From positions 4,268,501 through 4,332,500 of the forward strand of contig NZ_CP096563.1 in the NCBI RefSeq assembly GCF_023221595.1: a stretch of 64,000 bases of DNA, in the 5' to 3' direction. The notes beneath the pieces are model-generated. The model was not told where the DNA came from. It did no database searches and saw only the letters and a list, made by a program, of their open reading frames with translations. Source of the stretch: Rhodococcus qingshengii JCM 15477 (GTDB lineage: Bacteria; Actinomycetota; Actinomycetes; Mycobacteriales; Mycobacteriaceae). This document shows positions 8,411 through 17,252 of this stretch, piece after piece. Position numbers and translations under genes: made by a program. Numbering within the stretch: the stretch's first letter is position 1; the number at the start of each line of letters is the position of its first letter.

Positions 8411-8938
8411 TTAACTGGGGAGACGTTGATCGAGGAGGTTCGCGTAATGTTGCGTGAGCTCGCATGTCGACCCTTCGGGCTTAAGAGCAAGTTTGGTATC
8501 GACGCTGAGCCAAATCGCCCCCTGCGCAGCAGGCAAGGCGACGAAACATCTGACAAGGTCGGCATCCGCCTGAAGATGGAACTCGACGCCGTTTCGCTGG
8601 CCGATCGTCACGGGCTTGAATCCCACGTAGTTCGGATTCTGTTTGGTGGTCTCGATGGAACTTTCGGTCGAAAAAATCGACAAGTAATACCAGGACTCAG
8701 TCCACGAACAGATTTTCCAACCCGGTTGCTCGACGCCGGCGATGTCAACTTCCTCGGTAGTCGGATCAAGCCCGACTTCTTCCAACACTGAGTCCGGAAT
8801 GTCCTTGCATGGATCGAACAAACCCTCGTGGCCGGATGCAGGCTCAGCCGCCCCCTCCACGACTGAGCTGCATCCTGCCGCAGCCCACACCAACACCCCA
8901 GCCATGAGCAGTCGCCCAACCCCCACCGACCCCCGCAT
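8411..8938 (-). CDS. DUF3558-type lipoprotein, copy 1
   Basis: 175 residues. The N-terminus (MRGSVGVGRLLMAGVLVWAAAGCSS) is a short signal sequence ending in an AAGC lipobox, which predicts export and diacylglyceryl anchoring at Cys23. The mature part has the DUF3558 pattern: FDPCKDIPDSVLEEVGLDP, then C-W-S/G-W (CSWTESWYYLSI), a mid Cys and a late CEL. The paralogue at 13034-13540 shares all these marks. The family is common in Corynebacteriales, usually with an ESX-like or helical neighbour, and its role is unknown. Start ATG with AGGGGG upstream. Confidence 0.8.
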   Translation of the reverse strand: MRGSVGVGRLLMAGVLVWAAAGCSSVVEGAAEPASGHEGLFDPCKDIPDSVLEEVGLDPTTEEVDIAGVEQPGWKICSWTESWYYLSIFSTESSIETTKQNPNYVGFKPVTIGQRNGVEFHLQADADLVRCFVALPAAQGAIWLSVDTKLALKPEGSTCELTQHYANLLDQRLPS

Positions 8939-9118
8939 GACACCCCCTGTTGATGTGGACCCACTGTATTGGATGCACCGGAGGCTCGATCGGTTCCCGC
9001 AATCTTGAAATTCCCAGTTCAGGTTCGCCGGTTCACTCAGAGCGCATCTTCAGCGATTGACGCTCAGCTCAGCAGTCGCATACTGGAGAGGTTGACTACG
9101 ACTTCGGGAAGGCACCGA

Positions 9119-10795
9119 GTGAGCGCACCGAAAGCCCCGGCCAAACCAGCGATCCTCAGCGTCGACGACGATCCTGGTGTTTCGCGTGCCGTCGTTCGAG
9201 ACCTTCGCAAACGGTACGGAGAGAAGTACCGAATCATTCGTGCGGAGTCCGGCGACCAGGCTCTCGAGACCTTGCGTGAAATGAAACTTCGCGGCGATGC
9301 AGTCGCTGTCATCGTCGCCGATTACCGCATGCCTGGTTTGAGTGGAATCGAGTTCCTCGAACAGGCAATGGACCTGTATCCCGTAGCTCGGCGCGTTCTA
9401 CTGACCGCCTACGCCGATACTGATGCTGCGATCGACGCCATCAACGTAGTCGACCTCGACCACTACCTCCTCAAGCCGTGGGATCCCCCGGAAGAGAAGC
9501 TGTACCCCGTCATCGATGCGCTGCTCGATGCCTGGGCAAGCTCGAGTCATCACCCCGCCGAGGAAACAAAGGTGATCGGCCATCGTTGGTCCGAGCGATC
9601 ATCCGACGTTCGAGAGTTCTTGGCACGCAACCAACTTGCCTATCGCTGGTACATGTCGGACGAGCCGGAAGGCCAACGACTGCTCTCGGCTGCCGGTACC
9701 GACGAACTGCGGCTTCCCGTCGTCATCGCATCCAATGGGGATGTCCTCGTCGAGCCCACTGACGCCGAACTCGCCGACAAACTCGGGTTGAGTACTACTC
9801 TCTCCGAAGACTTTTACGATCTCGTTGTCATCGGCGGCGGCCCTGCGGGTCTGGGAGCTGCCCTGTACGGCGCTTCGGAGGGACTTCGGACGGTCCTCAT
9901 CGAACGGCGAGCGACCGGCGGTCAGGCCGGCCAGAGTTCACGAATCGAGAACTACCTCGGCTTCCCCGACGGAGTTTCCGGCGCACAGTTGGCCGATCGG
10001 GCGAGGCGCCAGGCGACCAAGTTCGGCGCCGAGGTCATCACCGCTCGCGACGTCACCGGTTTGGAAATCAACGGCTCGGCCCGCACAGTACGTTTCGACG
10101 ACGGTTCGTCGGTCGACGCCCATTCGGTCATCTTGGCGACCGGTGTTTCCTATCGCCAACTGTCGGCGCCGGGGCTCGATACCTACACCGGCCGAGGGGT
10201 TTACTACGGATCGGCCGTCACCGAAGCTGCACGGTGCAGCGAGCAGGATGTGTACATAGTCGGCGGCGCCAATTCGGCAGGGCAAGCTGCGGTCTATCTC
10301 TCCCGCGGAGCTAGGTCCGTCACCATTCTCATTCGCGGCAACTCGCTCGAAGCCTCGATGTCCTACTACCTGATTCAGCAGATCGAAAAGAATCCGAAGA
10401 TCACCGTGCGCACGTGCACGGAGGTAGTCGGCGCTGAGGGTGACGATCACCTCGAACGAATCACACTGCGTAACAGAGCCACCGGAGAAGAAGACACTGT
10501 CAATGCTCAGTGGTTGTTCATCTTCATCGGTGCCGCTCCACTGACCGACTGGCTCGGAGACGTGGTGGTCCGCGACGGAAATGGCTTCGTTCTTGCCGGC
10601 CCGGACCTTCCGTCCGAAGGCGTCACCCCGGACGGGTGGCCGCTCGACCGCGCACCACATCATCTCGAAACCAGTGTCCCCGGAGTGTTTGTCGCCGGGG
10701 ACGTACACGCCGAATCGGCCAAGCGCGTCGCGTCGGCCGTCGGAGAGGGCGCGATGGCCGTGATGTTCGTCCACCGCTATCTCGCTCAACAATAG
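9119..10795 (+). CDS. Response regulator fused to a thioredoxin-reductase-like flavoprotein
   Basis: 558 residues with three parts. Residues 10-130 form a receiver domain with the acidic triad DDD (16-18) and phosphoacceptor Asp68 (VADYRMPGLSG). Residues 150-222 look like a glutaredoxin/thioredoxin fold without its cysteines. Residues 232-558 are a TrxR-like oxidoreductase with FAD motif VVIGGGPAGLGAALYG (about 236-251) and NAD(P)H motif VGGANSAGQAAVY (about 381-393). The redox CxxC expected around residues 362-372 is absent (YYGSAVTEA), so it cannot reduce thioredoxin by the usual route. GTG at 9119 follows GGGAAGG. The kinase gene starts 10 bases after the stop, and the two are probably partners. 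Confidence 0.85.
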   Translation: MSAPKAPAKPAILSVDDDPGVSRAVVRDLRKRYGEKYRIIRAESGDQALETLREMKLRGDAVAVIVADYRMPGLSGIEFLEQAMDLYPVARRVLLTAYADTDAAIDAINVVDLDHYLLKPWDPPEEKLYPVIDALLDAWASSSHHPAEETKVIGHRWSERSSDVREFLARNQLAYRWYMSDEPEGQRLLSAAGTDELRLPVVIASNGDVLVEPTDAELADKLGLSTTLSEDFYDLVVIGGGPAGLGAALYGASEGLRTVLIERRATGGQAGQSSRIENYLGFPDGVSGAQLADRARRQATKFGAEVITARDVTGLEINGSARTVRFDDGSSVDAHSVILATGVSYRQLSAPGLDTYTGRGVYYGSAVTEAARCSEQDVYIVGGANSAGQAAVYLSRGARSVTILIRGNSLEASMSYYLIQQIEKNPKITVRTCTEVVGAEGDDHLERITLRNRATGEEDTVNAQWLFIFIGAAPLTDWLGDVVVRDGNGFVLAGPDLPSEGVTPDGWPLDRAPHHLETSVPGVFVAGDVHAESAKRVASAVGEGAMAVMFVHRYLAQQ

Positions 10796-10804
10796 GGAGA
10801 TTCG

Positions 10805-12241
10805 ATGTCCATTCCTGAATGCAGCCCAGACTTGCTTCGCACCCTGTTCCTGTTCGAGAAGCTCACCGACGATCAGCTCGAATCACTCTGCCAGGCAGGC
10901 CATATCACCGAGATCGATCGAGGTCAGGTCTACCTCGAAGGTGAGCCTGCCACCTGCTTCTACGTCCTCATCGAGGGCGAGGTGGTGCTGTCCAAGCTGT
11001 CGGGCGGCGAAGACATCGAGATCAACAGGACCACCCAGCGCGGCGTCTACTCGGGAGGATGGACGGCGTATCTCGGCGATCGGGTACCGCAGGTCTACGC
11101 GGGGTCGATGCGAGTGACGACTCCTTCGACGTTCTTCGTCCTGGACGCCGACAAGTTCGGCAACGCGATGCGCGAGTGGTTTCCGATGGCGGTACATCTA
11201 CTCGAGGGTGTCTTCTTCGGCAAGAAGAACACCCAGCAGATCATCGACCAACGAGAACGACTGCTGGCGCTTGGATCACTGTCGGCGGGATTGACTCACG
11301 AGCTCAATAATCCCGCAGCCGCAGCAGTTCGAGCGACCGCGTCTTTGCGCGAGCGTGTCGCAGGCATGCGTCACAAACTGGGAATGGTTGCCTCGGGCAC
11401 CTACGACCGCGATGCCCTCGTCACTCTCATGCGACTTCAAGAGGAAGTTGCAGAGGTTGTCGCCAAGGCGCCGACGCTCACCCCCCTCGAAGCCTCCGAT
11501 CGGGAGGATTCGTTGGGTGAATGGTTCGAGGATCATTCGATTCGAGAAGGTTGGGACCTGGCTCCGACCTTCGTGCAGGCTGGACTCGACACCGCTTGGC
11601 TCGAGAACGTTGCTGCAGCCGTTGACGAGTCCGTACTCGAAGGCGCAATTCGCTGGCTGAATTACACCATCGAATCCGAACTCCTGATGAACGAGATCGC
11701 CGACTCCACAACGAGGATTTCGACTCTCGTCGGTGCAGCCAAACAGTATTCTCAGATGGACCGCGCACCCTTCCAGACCATCGATGTCCACGAATTGCTC
11801 GACAGCACGTTGATCATGTTGGGGCAAAAGATCGGAAGCGGAATCGAAGTCGTCAAGGAGTACGACCTTGCGTTGCCTCCGATCGACGCCTACGCCGCCG
11901 AACTCAATCAGGTGTGGACCAACCTGATCGACAATGCGGTGTCTGCCATGGACGGATCGGGAACACTCACCGTTCGGACAAGCCGCGATGGCGACCGCGT
12001 GTGCATCGAGATCTGCGACACCGGCGCCGGGATTCCCGATGACGTCATCGACAGGATCTTCGAACCCTTCTTCACGACTAAGCCTGTCGGTGAGGGAACC
12101 GGTCTCGGCCTTGATATTTCGTGGCGAATTGTGGTCGGCAAGCATCGTGGTGAGCTACGGGTCACGTCTGAGCCCGGTAACACCCGGTTCAGAGTTTTGT
12201 TGCCCATCGCGGGCCCACCGCGGGATACGCGCGACGACTAG
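10805..12241 (+). CDS. Cyclic-nucleotide-binding-domain sensor histidine kinase
   Basis: 478 residues. Residues about 12-125 form a cNMP/CRP-type effector domain (LFLFEKLTDDQLESLCQ, YVLIEGEVVLSK). A kinase core follows, with H-box LTHELNNPAAAA (His165), N-box NQVWTNLIDNAV, G1 DTGAGIP, F-box EPFFTTKP and G2 GTGLGLDIS. No membrane segment is seen, so it is a cytosolic kinase. The natural target is the receiver of the upstream flavoprotein. Whether it binds cAMP, cGMP or another ligand cannot be read. RBS GGGAGA (10796-10801) before ATG 10805. Confidence 0.88.
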   Translation: MSIPECSPDLLRTLFLFEKLTDDQLESLCQAGHITEIDRGQVYLEGEPATCFYVLIEGEVVLSKLSGGEDIEINRTTQRGVYSGGWTAYLGDRVPQVYAGSMRVTTPSTFFVLDADKFGNAMREWFPMAVHLLEGVFFGKKNTQQIIDQRERLLALGSLSAGLTHELNNPAAAAVRATASLRERVAGMRHKLGMVASGTYDRDALVTLMRLQEEVAEVVAKAPTLTPLEASDREDSLGEWFEDHSIREGWDLAPTFVQAGLDTAWLENVAAAVDESVLEGAIRWLNYTIESELLMNEIADSTTRISTLVGAAKQYSQMDRAPFQTIDVHELLDSTLIMLGQKIGSGIEVVKEYDLALPPIDAYAAELNQVWTNLIDNAVSAMDGSGTLTVRTSRDGDRVCIEICDTGAGIPDDVIDRIFEPFFTTKPVGEGTGLGLDISWRIVVGKHRGELRVTSEPGNTRFRVLLPIAGPPRDTRDD

Positions 12242-12310
12242 CCACCTTGCACGGCCGGTAGGCAAAGCGCACGATGAAATGACCGACTTCAGTCAGCGAG
12301 AGGGTGGACC

Positions 12311-12664
12311 ATGACCGACGGACTTCCAGCGGGGATCGATCCGAGCGTGCCGCCCAGTGGCGCGGGATGCGTTGAATGCGATGCGAGCGGCGGTTGGTGG
12401 GTGCACCTGCGTCGATGCGCGCAATGCGGTCACGTGGGGTGTTGCGACTCCTCACCGTCACAGCACGCAAGCAAGCATGCGGCCTCGACGAAGCATCCGT
12501 TCATGCAGAGCTACGAACCCGGTGAGGATTGGTTCTGGAGCTTCGAAACCAACGAGGCGTACGACGGACCTGAATTGGCGGCGCCCACTTCACATCCCGT
12601 AGATCAGCCGACCCCAGGGCCTAAGGGTCGTGTCCCGGCCGATTGGCAGCAACACATCCACTGA
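12311..12664 (+). CDS. UBP-type zinc finger protein
   Basis: 117 residues. The core is a ZnF-UBP fold (C-x2-C with GCVECDASGGWWVHLRRCAQCGHVGCCD, followed by HASKHAASTKHPF), giving paired Cys and His ligands. The C-terminus has WFWSFETNEAY. In eukaryotes this fold binds the ubiquitin C-terminus; bacterial stand-alone copies occur beside TrxR-like and cNMP-domain signalling genes, as here, and their role is unknown. GAGGGTGGACC precedes the ATG. It follows the kinase by about 70 bases and is probably in the same transcript. Confidence 0.85.
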   Translation: MTDGLPAGIDPSVPPSGAGCVECDASGGWWVHLRRCAQCGHVGCCDSSPSQHASKHAASTKHPFMQSYEPGEDWFWSFETNEAYDGPELAAPTSHPVDQPTPGPKGRVPADWQQHIH

Positions 12665-12665
12665 C

Positions 12666-12992
12666 TCAGTTCGGTTGGTCGATCGACCTCAAAGTCGAGA
12701 CGTTCGACGACTCCTGCTCGAATGCGTTGTCGATGCAGGCTTGAAACTGAGCCTGCATTGCCTCCACGACCGCGATATGACTCGCCAACACATCGACGAG
12801 CGCATCCGGGCCGCCAACCGCCTTTTCCTCGAACTTAACCTGCAGTGCCCGGGCGGATCCGAGAGTGCCGAAGCCTCCCACTTGCCCGAGATAGTTCGCA
12901 TCGTCCGACAGTGACCTGAACAGCGAAATTAGATCATCACACGCCTTCGCCAGATCCTCTGCGACCCTCTTCTCCAGATACAAACCGGACAT
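12666..12992 (-). CDS. Small helical protein (WXG100/ESX-like), copy 2
   Basis: 108 residues, all-helical, and paralogous to the product of 8019-8378 (see that entry for the shared segments). The stop lies two bases from the convergent UBP zinc finger gene. ATG at 12992 is preferred because GGAG lies just upstream; an in-frame TTG extends to 13004. It is the second gene of a two-gene unit with the DUF3558 lipoprotein. Confidence 0.65.
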   Translation of the reverse strand: MSGLYLEKRVAEDLAKACDDLISLFRSLSDDANYLGQVGGFGTLGSARALQVKFEEKAVGGPDALVDVLASHIAVVEAMQAQFQACIDNAFEQESSNVSTLRSIDQPN

Positions 12993-13033
12993 CACATACT
13001 CCAATTCACTACGAGTCGAATCTCTTCCGAGCG

Positions 13034-13540
13034 TTATTCGGGAAGCAGCGGTAACACGGTCAGACCGACCCGCTCAACCAGTTCACACGGAGTTTCGGGG
13101 CGCTGGTCACCGACTTTCGCACCCACTCGAATCATCGCCGTGGACTGAGCAGTCGCGAAGGCGATATTGCACGCGGTGTCCGCCTTGTCATTGTGTTCCT
13201 GGAACATCAGGACCTGTCGGCCGGCGAGTTGAATTCGATGTAGATCGCGCATCACCGGATTTGCTTCGACTTCCGCAAGCGAGTGTGTTGTGGAAGTCAG
13301 ACGGAGGAAGAACCAAGATCCTTCCCACTTGCATATATTGAACCCATCGATATGGGTGTTGACTATGTCAACCTCTTTTGTTGCCGGGTCAACTCCGACT
13401 CTCTCCAATTCCTCATTGCTGAGAACCTCACACGGATCAAACATCCCAATCACATCGACAGGGAAAGCCTCGCCCTCGACGGTCGAGGAACAACCCCCAA
13501 CCAACAGCGCGGCCGCGACCAAGACCACTGCCCCCCTCAC
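13034..13540 (-). CDS. DUF3558-type lipoprotein, copy 2
   Basis: 168 residues. The signal sequence MRGAVVLVAAALLVGGCSS ends in a VGGC lipobox. The mature part shares FDPCEVLSNEELERVGVDP, CKWEGSWFFLRL, a mid Cys and a late PCEL with copy 1. GTG at 13540 is chosen because the resulting MRG N-terminus matches copy 1 and GAGGGGAG lies upstream; GTG at 13546 and longer in-frame starts up to 13642 are possible but would displace the signal peptide from the N-terminus. The small helical gene follows after 41 bases. Confidence 0.8.
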   Translation of the reverse strand: MRGAVVLVAAALLVGGCSSTVEGEAFPVDVIGMFDPCEVLSNEELERVGVDPATKEVDIVNTHIDGFNICKWEGSWFFLRLTSTTHSLAEVEANPVMRDLHRIQLAGRQVLMFQEHNDKADTACNIAFATAQSTAMIRVGAKVGDQRPETPCELVERVGLTVLPLLPE

Positions 13541-13703
13541 TTCCACAGCACTCCCCTCATTCGCGGCCCGCTCACAGTATTGGACGCTCCCCAGGACCGA
13601 TCGGTTCCACCCCATTGCATTCCGTTGCAACCCTTCACCCACGCCAACAATCGGCCTAACGTCGATCTACCAGGGGATTCACAACGAAGTGAGGTGCGGA
13701 TCA

Positions 13704-14759
13704 ATGAAGGCAGCACGGTTCCACGGGCAGAAAGACATCCGGATCGAAGAGATTCCTGAGCCCGAATTGCGGCCAGGAACAGTCAAGCTGAAGGTCGCAT
13801 GGTGCGGAATCTGCGGCACCGATCTCCACGAGTACCTCGAGGGACCGATCTTCATCTCCGCACCCGGACACCCGCATCCACTCTCACACGAGAATGCGCC
13901 GGTCACGATGGGCCACGAGTTCTCCGGCACCGTCGAAGAGGTCGGCGAAGGTGTCACGGACGTCGAGGTCGGCGAAAATGTTGTCGTCGAGCCGTACTTC
14001 GTCTGCAACGAGTGCGCCCCGTGCAAGGCGGGCAACTACCACCTGTGTACGAAGATGGGGTTCATCGGCTTGGCCGGCGGTGGTGGCGGGCTCAGTGAGA
14101 AGGTCGTCGTCGACCGTCGCTGGATCCACAAGATCGGCAACATCCCGCTCGATGAGGCAGCGCTCATCGAACCGTTGAGCGTCGCCCATCACGCAGTCGT
14201 ACGCAGTGGTGCCGAAAGCGGCAACGTCGCCATCGTGGGCGGAGCCGGACCAATCGGACTCCTCGTTGCGGCAGTCCTCAAGGGTCTGGGTGTCACGACG
14301 ATCGTCACTGAACTCAGCGAGGCCCGCAAGGCCAAGGCCCTCTCCAGTGGCGTAGCCGACTACGTCATCGATCCCACCACCGAAGACGTCAAAGCGCGCG
14401 TCCTCGAACTCAGCGGAGGCATCGGCGCAGACATCGGCTTCGAATGCGCAGGCGTCAACGCGGTCCTCGACACCATGCTCGACACGGTCAGGCCTGCTGG
14501 AGTTGTTGTCAACGTGTCGATTTGGGGCAAACCCGCGACCATCGACATGCAGAAGCTGGTCCTCAAGGAGATCGACCTACGCGGAACCATCGCGTACGTA
14601 CGCGACCATGAAGCGGTCATCAAGATGGTCCAGGACGGTGTCGTCGATCTGGCGCCATTCATCACCGGTCGTATTCAGCTCGAAGAATTGATCTCCGAAG
14701 GATTCACCACTCTGATCGAGCACAACGACACTGCAGTCAAGATTCTCGTCAGGTCGTGA
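13704..14759 (+). CDS. bdhA: Zinc-dependent (R,R)-butanediol dehydrogenase-type alcohol dehydrogenase
   Basis: 352 residues of the medium-chain dehydrogenase family. Catalytic zinc ligands lie in WCGICGTDLHEY and GHEFSG. The structural zinc loop is complete (VCNECAPCKAGNYHLC, four Cys). NAD binding is at VAIVGGAGPIGLLVAAV. The spacing and the HEY-x-x-GP insertion after the first Cys match (2R,3R)-butanediol/acetoin dehydrogenases, which interconvert acetoin and 2,3-butanediol; other secondary alcohols are possible. ATG at 13704 aligns with the family start. Its last codons overlap the end of the convergent ferredoxin gene by 11 bases. Confidence 0.85.
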   Translation: MKAARFHGQKDIRIEEIPEPELRPGTVKLKVAWCGICGTDLHEYLEGPIFISAPGHPHPLSHENAPVTMGHEFSGTVEEVGEGVTDVEVGENVVVEPYFVCNECAPCKAGNYHLCTKMGFIGLAGGGGGLSEKVVVDRRWIHKIGNIPLDEAALIEPLSVAHHAVVRSGAESGNVAIVGGAGPIGLLVAAVLKGLGVTTIVTELSEARKAKALSSGVADYVIDPTTEDVKARVLELSGGIGADIGFECAGVNAVLDTMLDTVRPAGVVVNVSIWGKPATIDMQKLVLKEIDLRGTIAYVRDHEAVIKMVQDGVVDLAPFITGRIQLEELISEGFTTLIEHNDTAVKILVRS

Positions 14760-15072
14760 CCGGACGGGGCACCTCCGGGCCCACCGCAGTCAGGGACCCA
14801 GGTGCCCGCCCTTTGCCCCATCCGATCTTCTCTCGGTAGCGGCCGATGTGATCGTCCTCGATCACATCGGCCGTTTCCAACGGCGTGGATTGCGGATGCA
14901 CATACAGCGCATCCGTCGGGCAATATGCCTCACACATGAAGCAGGTCTGGCAATCCGATTGGCGCGCAATCACCGGGACGCCCGACGGCGTCCGATCGAA
15001 AACATCTGTAGGACAAACGTCTACGCACTTGTCGCAGCCGATGCAGTCAGGCGCGGACACCAGCTCGATCAT
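14749..15072 (-). CDS. 2[4Fe-4S] ferredoxin, partner of the flavoprotein
   Basis: 107 residues. Two complete cluster motifs, C-x2-C-x2-C-x3-C, lie at Cys10/13/16/20 and Cys41/44/47/51 (CIGCDKCVDVCP and CQTCFMCEAYCP). A C-terminal extension of about 45 residues may dock onto its partner. The start overlaps the stop of the flavoprotein gene (ATGA, 15069-15072), so the two are translationally coupled and likely form a complex resembling AprAB-type flavoprotein/ferredoxin pairs. Substrate unknown. A GGGCACCT/AGGTGCCC hairpin (14767-14807) lies within its end and may terminate the convergent dehydrogenase transcript. Confidence 0.88.
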   Translation of the reverse strand: MIELVSAPDCIGCDKCVDVCPTDVFDRTPSGVPVIARQSDCQTCFMCEAYCPTDALYVHPQSTPLETADVIEDDHIGRYREKIGWGKGRAPGSLTAVGPEVPRPVTT

Positions 15073-16658
15073 GACGCCACCAGTGCAGACCCGACAGATT
15101 CAGAAGTCCGGGTCCACACCGAATCCAAACCGCCGGTGAGGACGTGATGGTGCTGCGTCACATCGAGTTCGGGATAATCGTCTCGCTTGCTCATTCCCCG
15201 AGTCTCGGTCCGCGCCAACGTCGAGTGGTACATCCAGCGACCGACGGCCGTGATCGCGGCAGCCTGCCGCGCCGCCATCCGACCTGCTGGATCCGCGCCC
15301 AGATCCGACCTCACTGCACCCCACAGCGATTCGAGCTCACCGAGCGCTGCGGATACTCGATCACCGCTGCGGAGGTAGTTCTTGTCGAAGGGAATCAGCT
15401 GCGCCTGAGCAGCTTTCACCACATCGTCGGCAGCAAACCCGGTTCGTACCGGATTACGCAATCCGACGGTTCCGGCTCCGCGTAGACCACTGGTAGCCCC
15501 GCGTCCGACCGACAGCGCATAGCGCGCAGCACCGATTCCCGCCCATGAACCAGAGGACATCGCCCACGCGGCGTTGTGACTTCCCCCGCCGGTAAACCCT
15601 CCGCAGATTCGCTCTCGGGTCGCTGCGTCCCCGGCGGCAAACAGACCTGGAACGGATGACGCGCAATCGTCGTCGACGACGTTGATTCCCCCAGTGCCGC
15701 GCACCGTGCCTTCAGCGAGCATGCCGACCTCGAATTTGTCGGTGAAGGGATCGATTCCGCGGCGATCGAATTGAAGGAAGAAGTTGGGTTGCCCCAGCCT
15801 CATTCGACGCTGCACCTCGGCGTCGGCCCGATCGATCTGCGCGAACACGGGCTCGTTCCGCAACGTGCTGGCGATGACGGACCTCCCCTTCGCCGAACCG
15901 GCCCCTTCGAGCACTCTTCCGTCTGCGTGGAAGAACGTCGCGTACGCGTAGTAAGCCGTCTTGGTGATCGTCGATCCGGCCGCTGCGATTCCGTACGCGT
16001 TCGAGAACTCCATCCCAGAGAACTCTGCTCCGACTTCCGCTGCCATCAATGCACCGTCACCGGTATCGACGTTGGTACCCAGCGCACCGGACAGAAACGC
16101 ACAACCTCCGCTGGCGACCACTACCGCGCCTGCCGAGACTCGGTAGTCCTGATGTTCGTGACGCTGGTATCCGGCGACTCCGCGAACTCGGCCCTCACAG
16201 TCCACCAACAACTCCAGTGCCGGCGAATGGTCGAGGATCCGCACCCCGGCTCGACGAATCCAGGTGCGCATCCGTCGCATGTACTCAGGTCCCTGCAAGC
16301 CGGTACGGATCTGCTTGCCCGTGCTGGGGTCGATGGGGAACGGATATCTGCCCTCCACCGCGAGGAGATCCATGTTGGAGTAGGTCTGCTCGAGAACGCG
16401 GTCCATCCAATGGTGGTCTGCAAGATATCCGCCGAGCGCCTCACGACCGGCCTTCGCCCGCTCACGGGCAGTCGTATCCGGTTCGACGTACCAAACACCT
16501 GTTCCGGAGGGGGCCGTTGCGCCGCTCGTTCCGCAGTAGCCCTTGTCGACCAGGACGACGTCTGCACCGGCCTTGGCCGCGCGCAACGCTGCCCATGCGC
16601 CGGCGGGGCCACCACCGATCACCAATACATCGGTGGAGAGTTCGAGGACGTCCGTCAC
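15069..16658 (-). CDS. FAD-dependent oxidoreductase (fumarate reductase/AprA-like flavoprotein)
   Basis: 529 residues. FAD Rossmann motif VLVIGGGPAGAWAA (residues 11-24), then the family signature GTSGATAPSGTG, a GTGGINVVDDD-type segment, and GLFAAGDAATRERICGGFTGGG near residue 345. This is the SdhA/FrdA/AprA fold. With the coupled ferredoxin it could be a two-subunit reductase passing electrons between a small substrate and ferredoxin. The sulfate-specific residues of AprA cannot be confirmed here, so the substrate is open. GTG at 16658 has AGGAG upstream. The RHH gene lies 125 bases upstream on the same strand. Confidence 0.82.
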   Translation of the reverse strand: MTDVLELSTDVLVIGGGPAGAWAALRAAKAGADVVLVDKGYCGTSGATAPSGTGVWYVEPDTTARERAKAGREALGGYLADHHWMDRVLEQTYSNMDLLAVEGRYPFPIDPSTGKQIRTGLQGPEYMRRMRTWIRRAGVRILDHSPALELLVDCEGRVRGVAGYQRHEHQDYRVSAGAVVVASGGCAFLSGALGTNVDTGDGALMAAEVGAEFSGMEFSNAYGIAAAGSTITKTAYYAYATFFHADGRVLEGAGSAKGRSVIASTLRNEPVFAQIDRADAEVQRRMRLGQPNFFLQFDRRGIDPFTDKFEVGMLAEGTVRGTGGINVVDDDCASSVPGLFAAGDAATRERICGGFTGGGSHNAAWAMSSGSWAGIGAARYALSVGRGATSGLRGAGTVGLRNPVRTGFAADDVVKAAQAQLIPFDKNYLRSGDRVSAALGELESLWGAVRSDLGADPAGRMAARQAAAITAVGRWMYHSTLARTETRGMSKRDDYPELDVTQHHHVLTGGLDSVWTRTSESVGSALVAS

Positions 16659-16783
16659 TGGCCAGCTCCTGTCAGAGGTCTACGCAACACTTCTGTTGCC
16701 GCAATATTCCTCGAACGAACTACGCAGCGCCACAGTCAGAATCACTGTGAACTCAACCGGTCACCATCGCATCGACAGATGTG

Positions 16784-17029
16784 CTACGACGCTTCCCGCT
16801 CCTCGTCGGTGCACAACGCGGAGTACCTGGCGAAGGCTTCCTGCAAGGTCAGCGATTTGCGTCGCTCGGCGATGTCGCGGGGCTTTCCCTGTGCAACACA
16901 TCGACGAGCATGCTCGATCACAGCTTCACGAATGACGCTGGAAATGTCCGCGCCCGTGAGCTCTTGGAGGGCCTCTAGGGCCCTCAGTTCCTCTACGTCG
17001 AATCTCACCGTTACCGATCGTCTAGCCAC
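16784..17029 (-). CDS. Ribbon-helix-helix (CopG/MetJ-type) DNA-binding protein
   Basis: 81 residues. The N-terminal beta strand SVTVRFDVEEL and the two helices after it (LRALEALQELTGADISSVIREAVIEHARR) form a complete RHH fold. Such proteins are small repressors or antitoxins. No toxin-like gene is adjacent, so it may instead control the flavoprotein/ferredoxin genes downstream of it. A perfect 14-bp palindrome lies 25 bases upstream of its start, as expected for autoregulation. GTG start with a weak Shine-Dalgarno sequence. Confidence 0.75.
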   Translation of the reverse strand: MARRSVTVRFDVEELRALEALQELTGADISSVIREAVIEHARRCVAQGKPRDIAERRKSLTLQEAFARYSALCTDEEREAS

Positions 17030-17053
17030 GCTCAGGATGTTACTTGCGGGTAC

Positions 17054-17067
17054 ACCAAATTTGGTGA
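17054..17067. promoter_or_regulatory. Perfect palindrome, probable RHH operator
   Basis: CACCAAATTTGGTG is a perfect 14-bp palindrome in the divergent region between the RHH gene and the excisionase-like HTH gene. RHH dimers bind short palindromes with an AT centre close to their own start. The link to this protein is inferred from position. Confidence 0.55.
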
Positions 17068-17252
17068 GTTACATATGCGTCGAGTCGAATATCTTTGGGC
17101 GCCAAAACCTTCGAATTCCGATCTACGTGGGTAAATAGTTTTCCACTCACGGCACTCATGTAATGCAACGCACACAGTGCCATCCAGCGTGCCGACGGAC
17201 ACTGTCGCTGTCTATGCTTGCGAAACACTGCCTTCGATCGGAGATACATCGC

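Noticed and set aside
15771..17138. A 455-codon plus-strand frame across the flavoprotein gene
   Set aside because: It is antisense to a clear FAD enzyme and reads into the RHH gene, with no domain signature.
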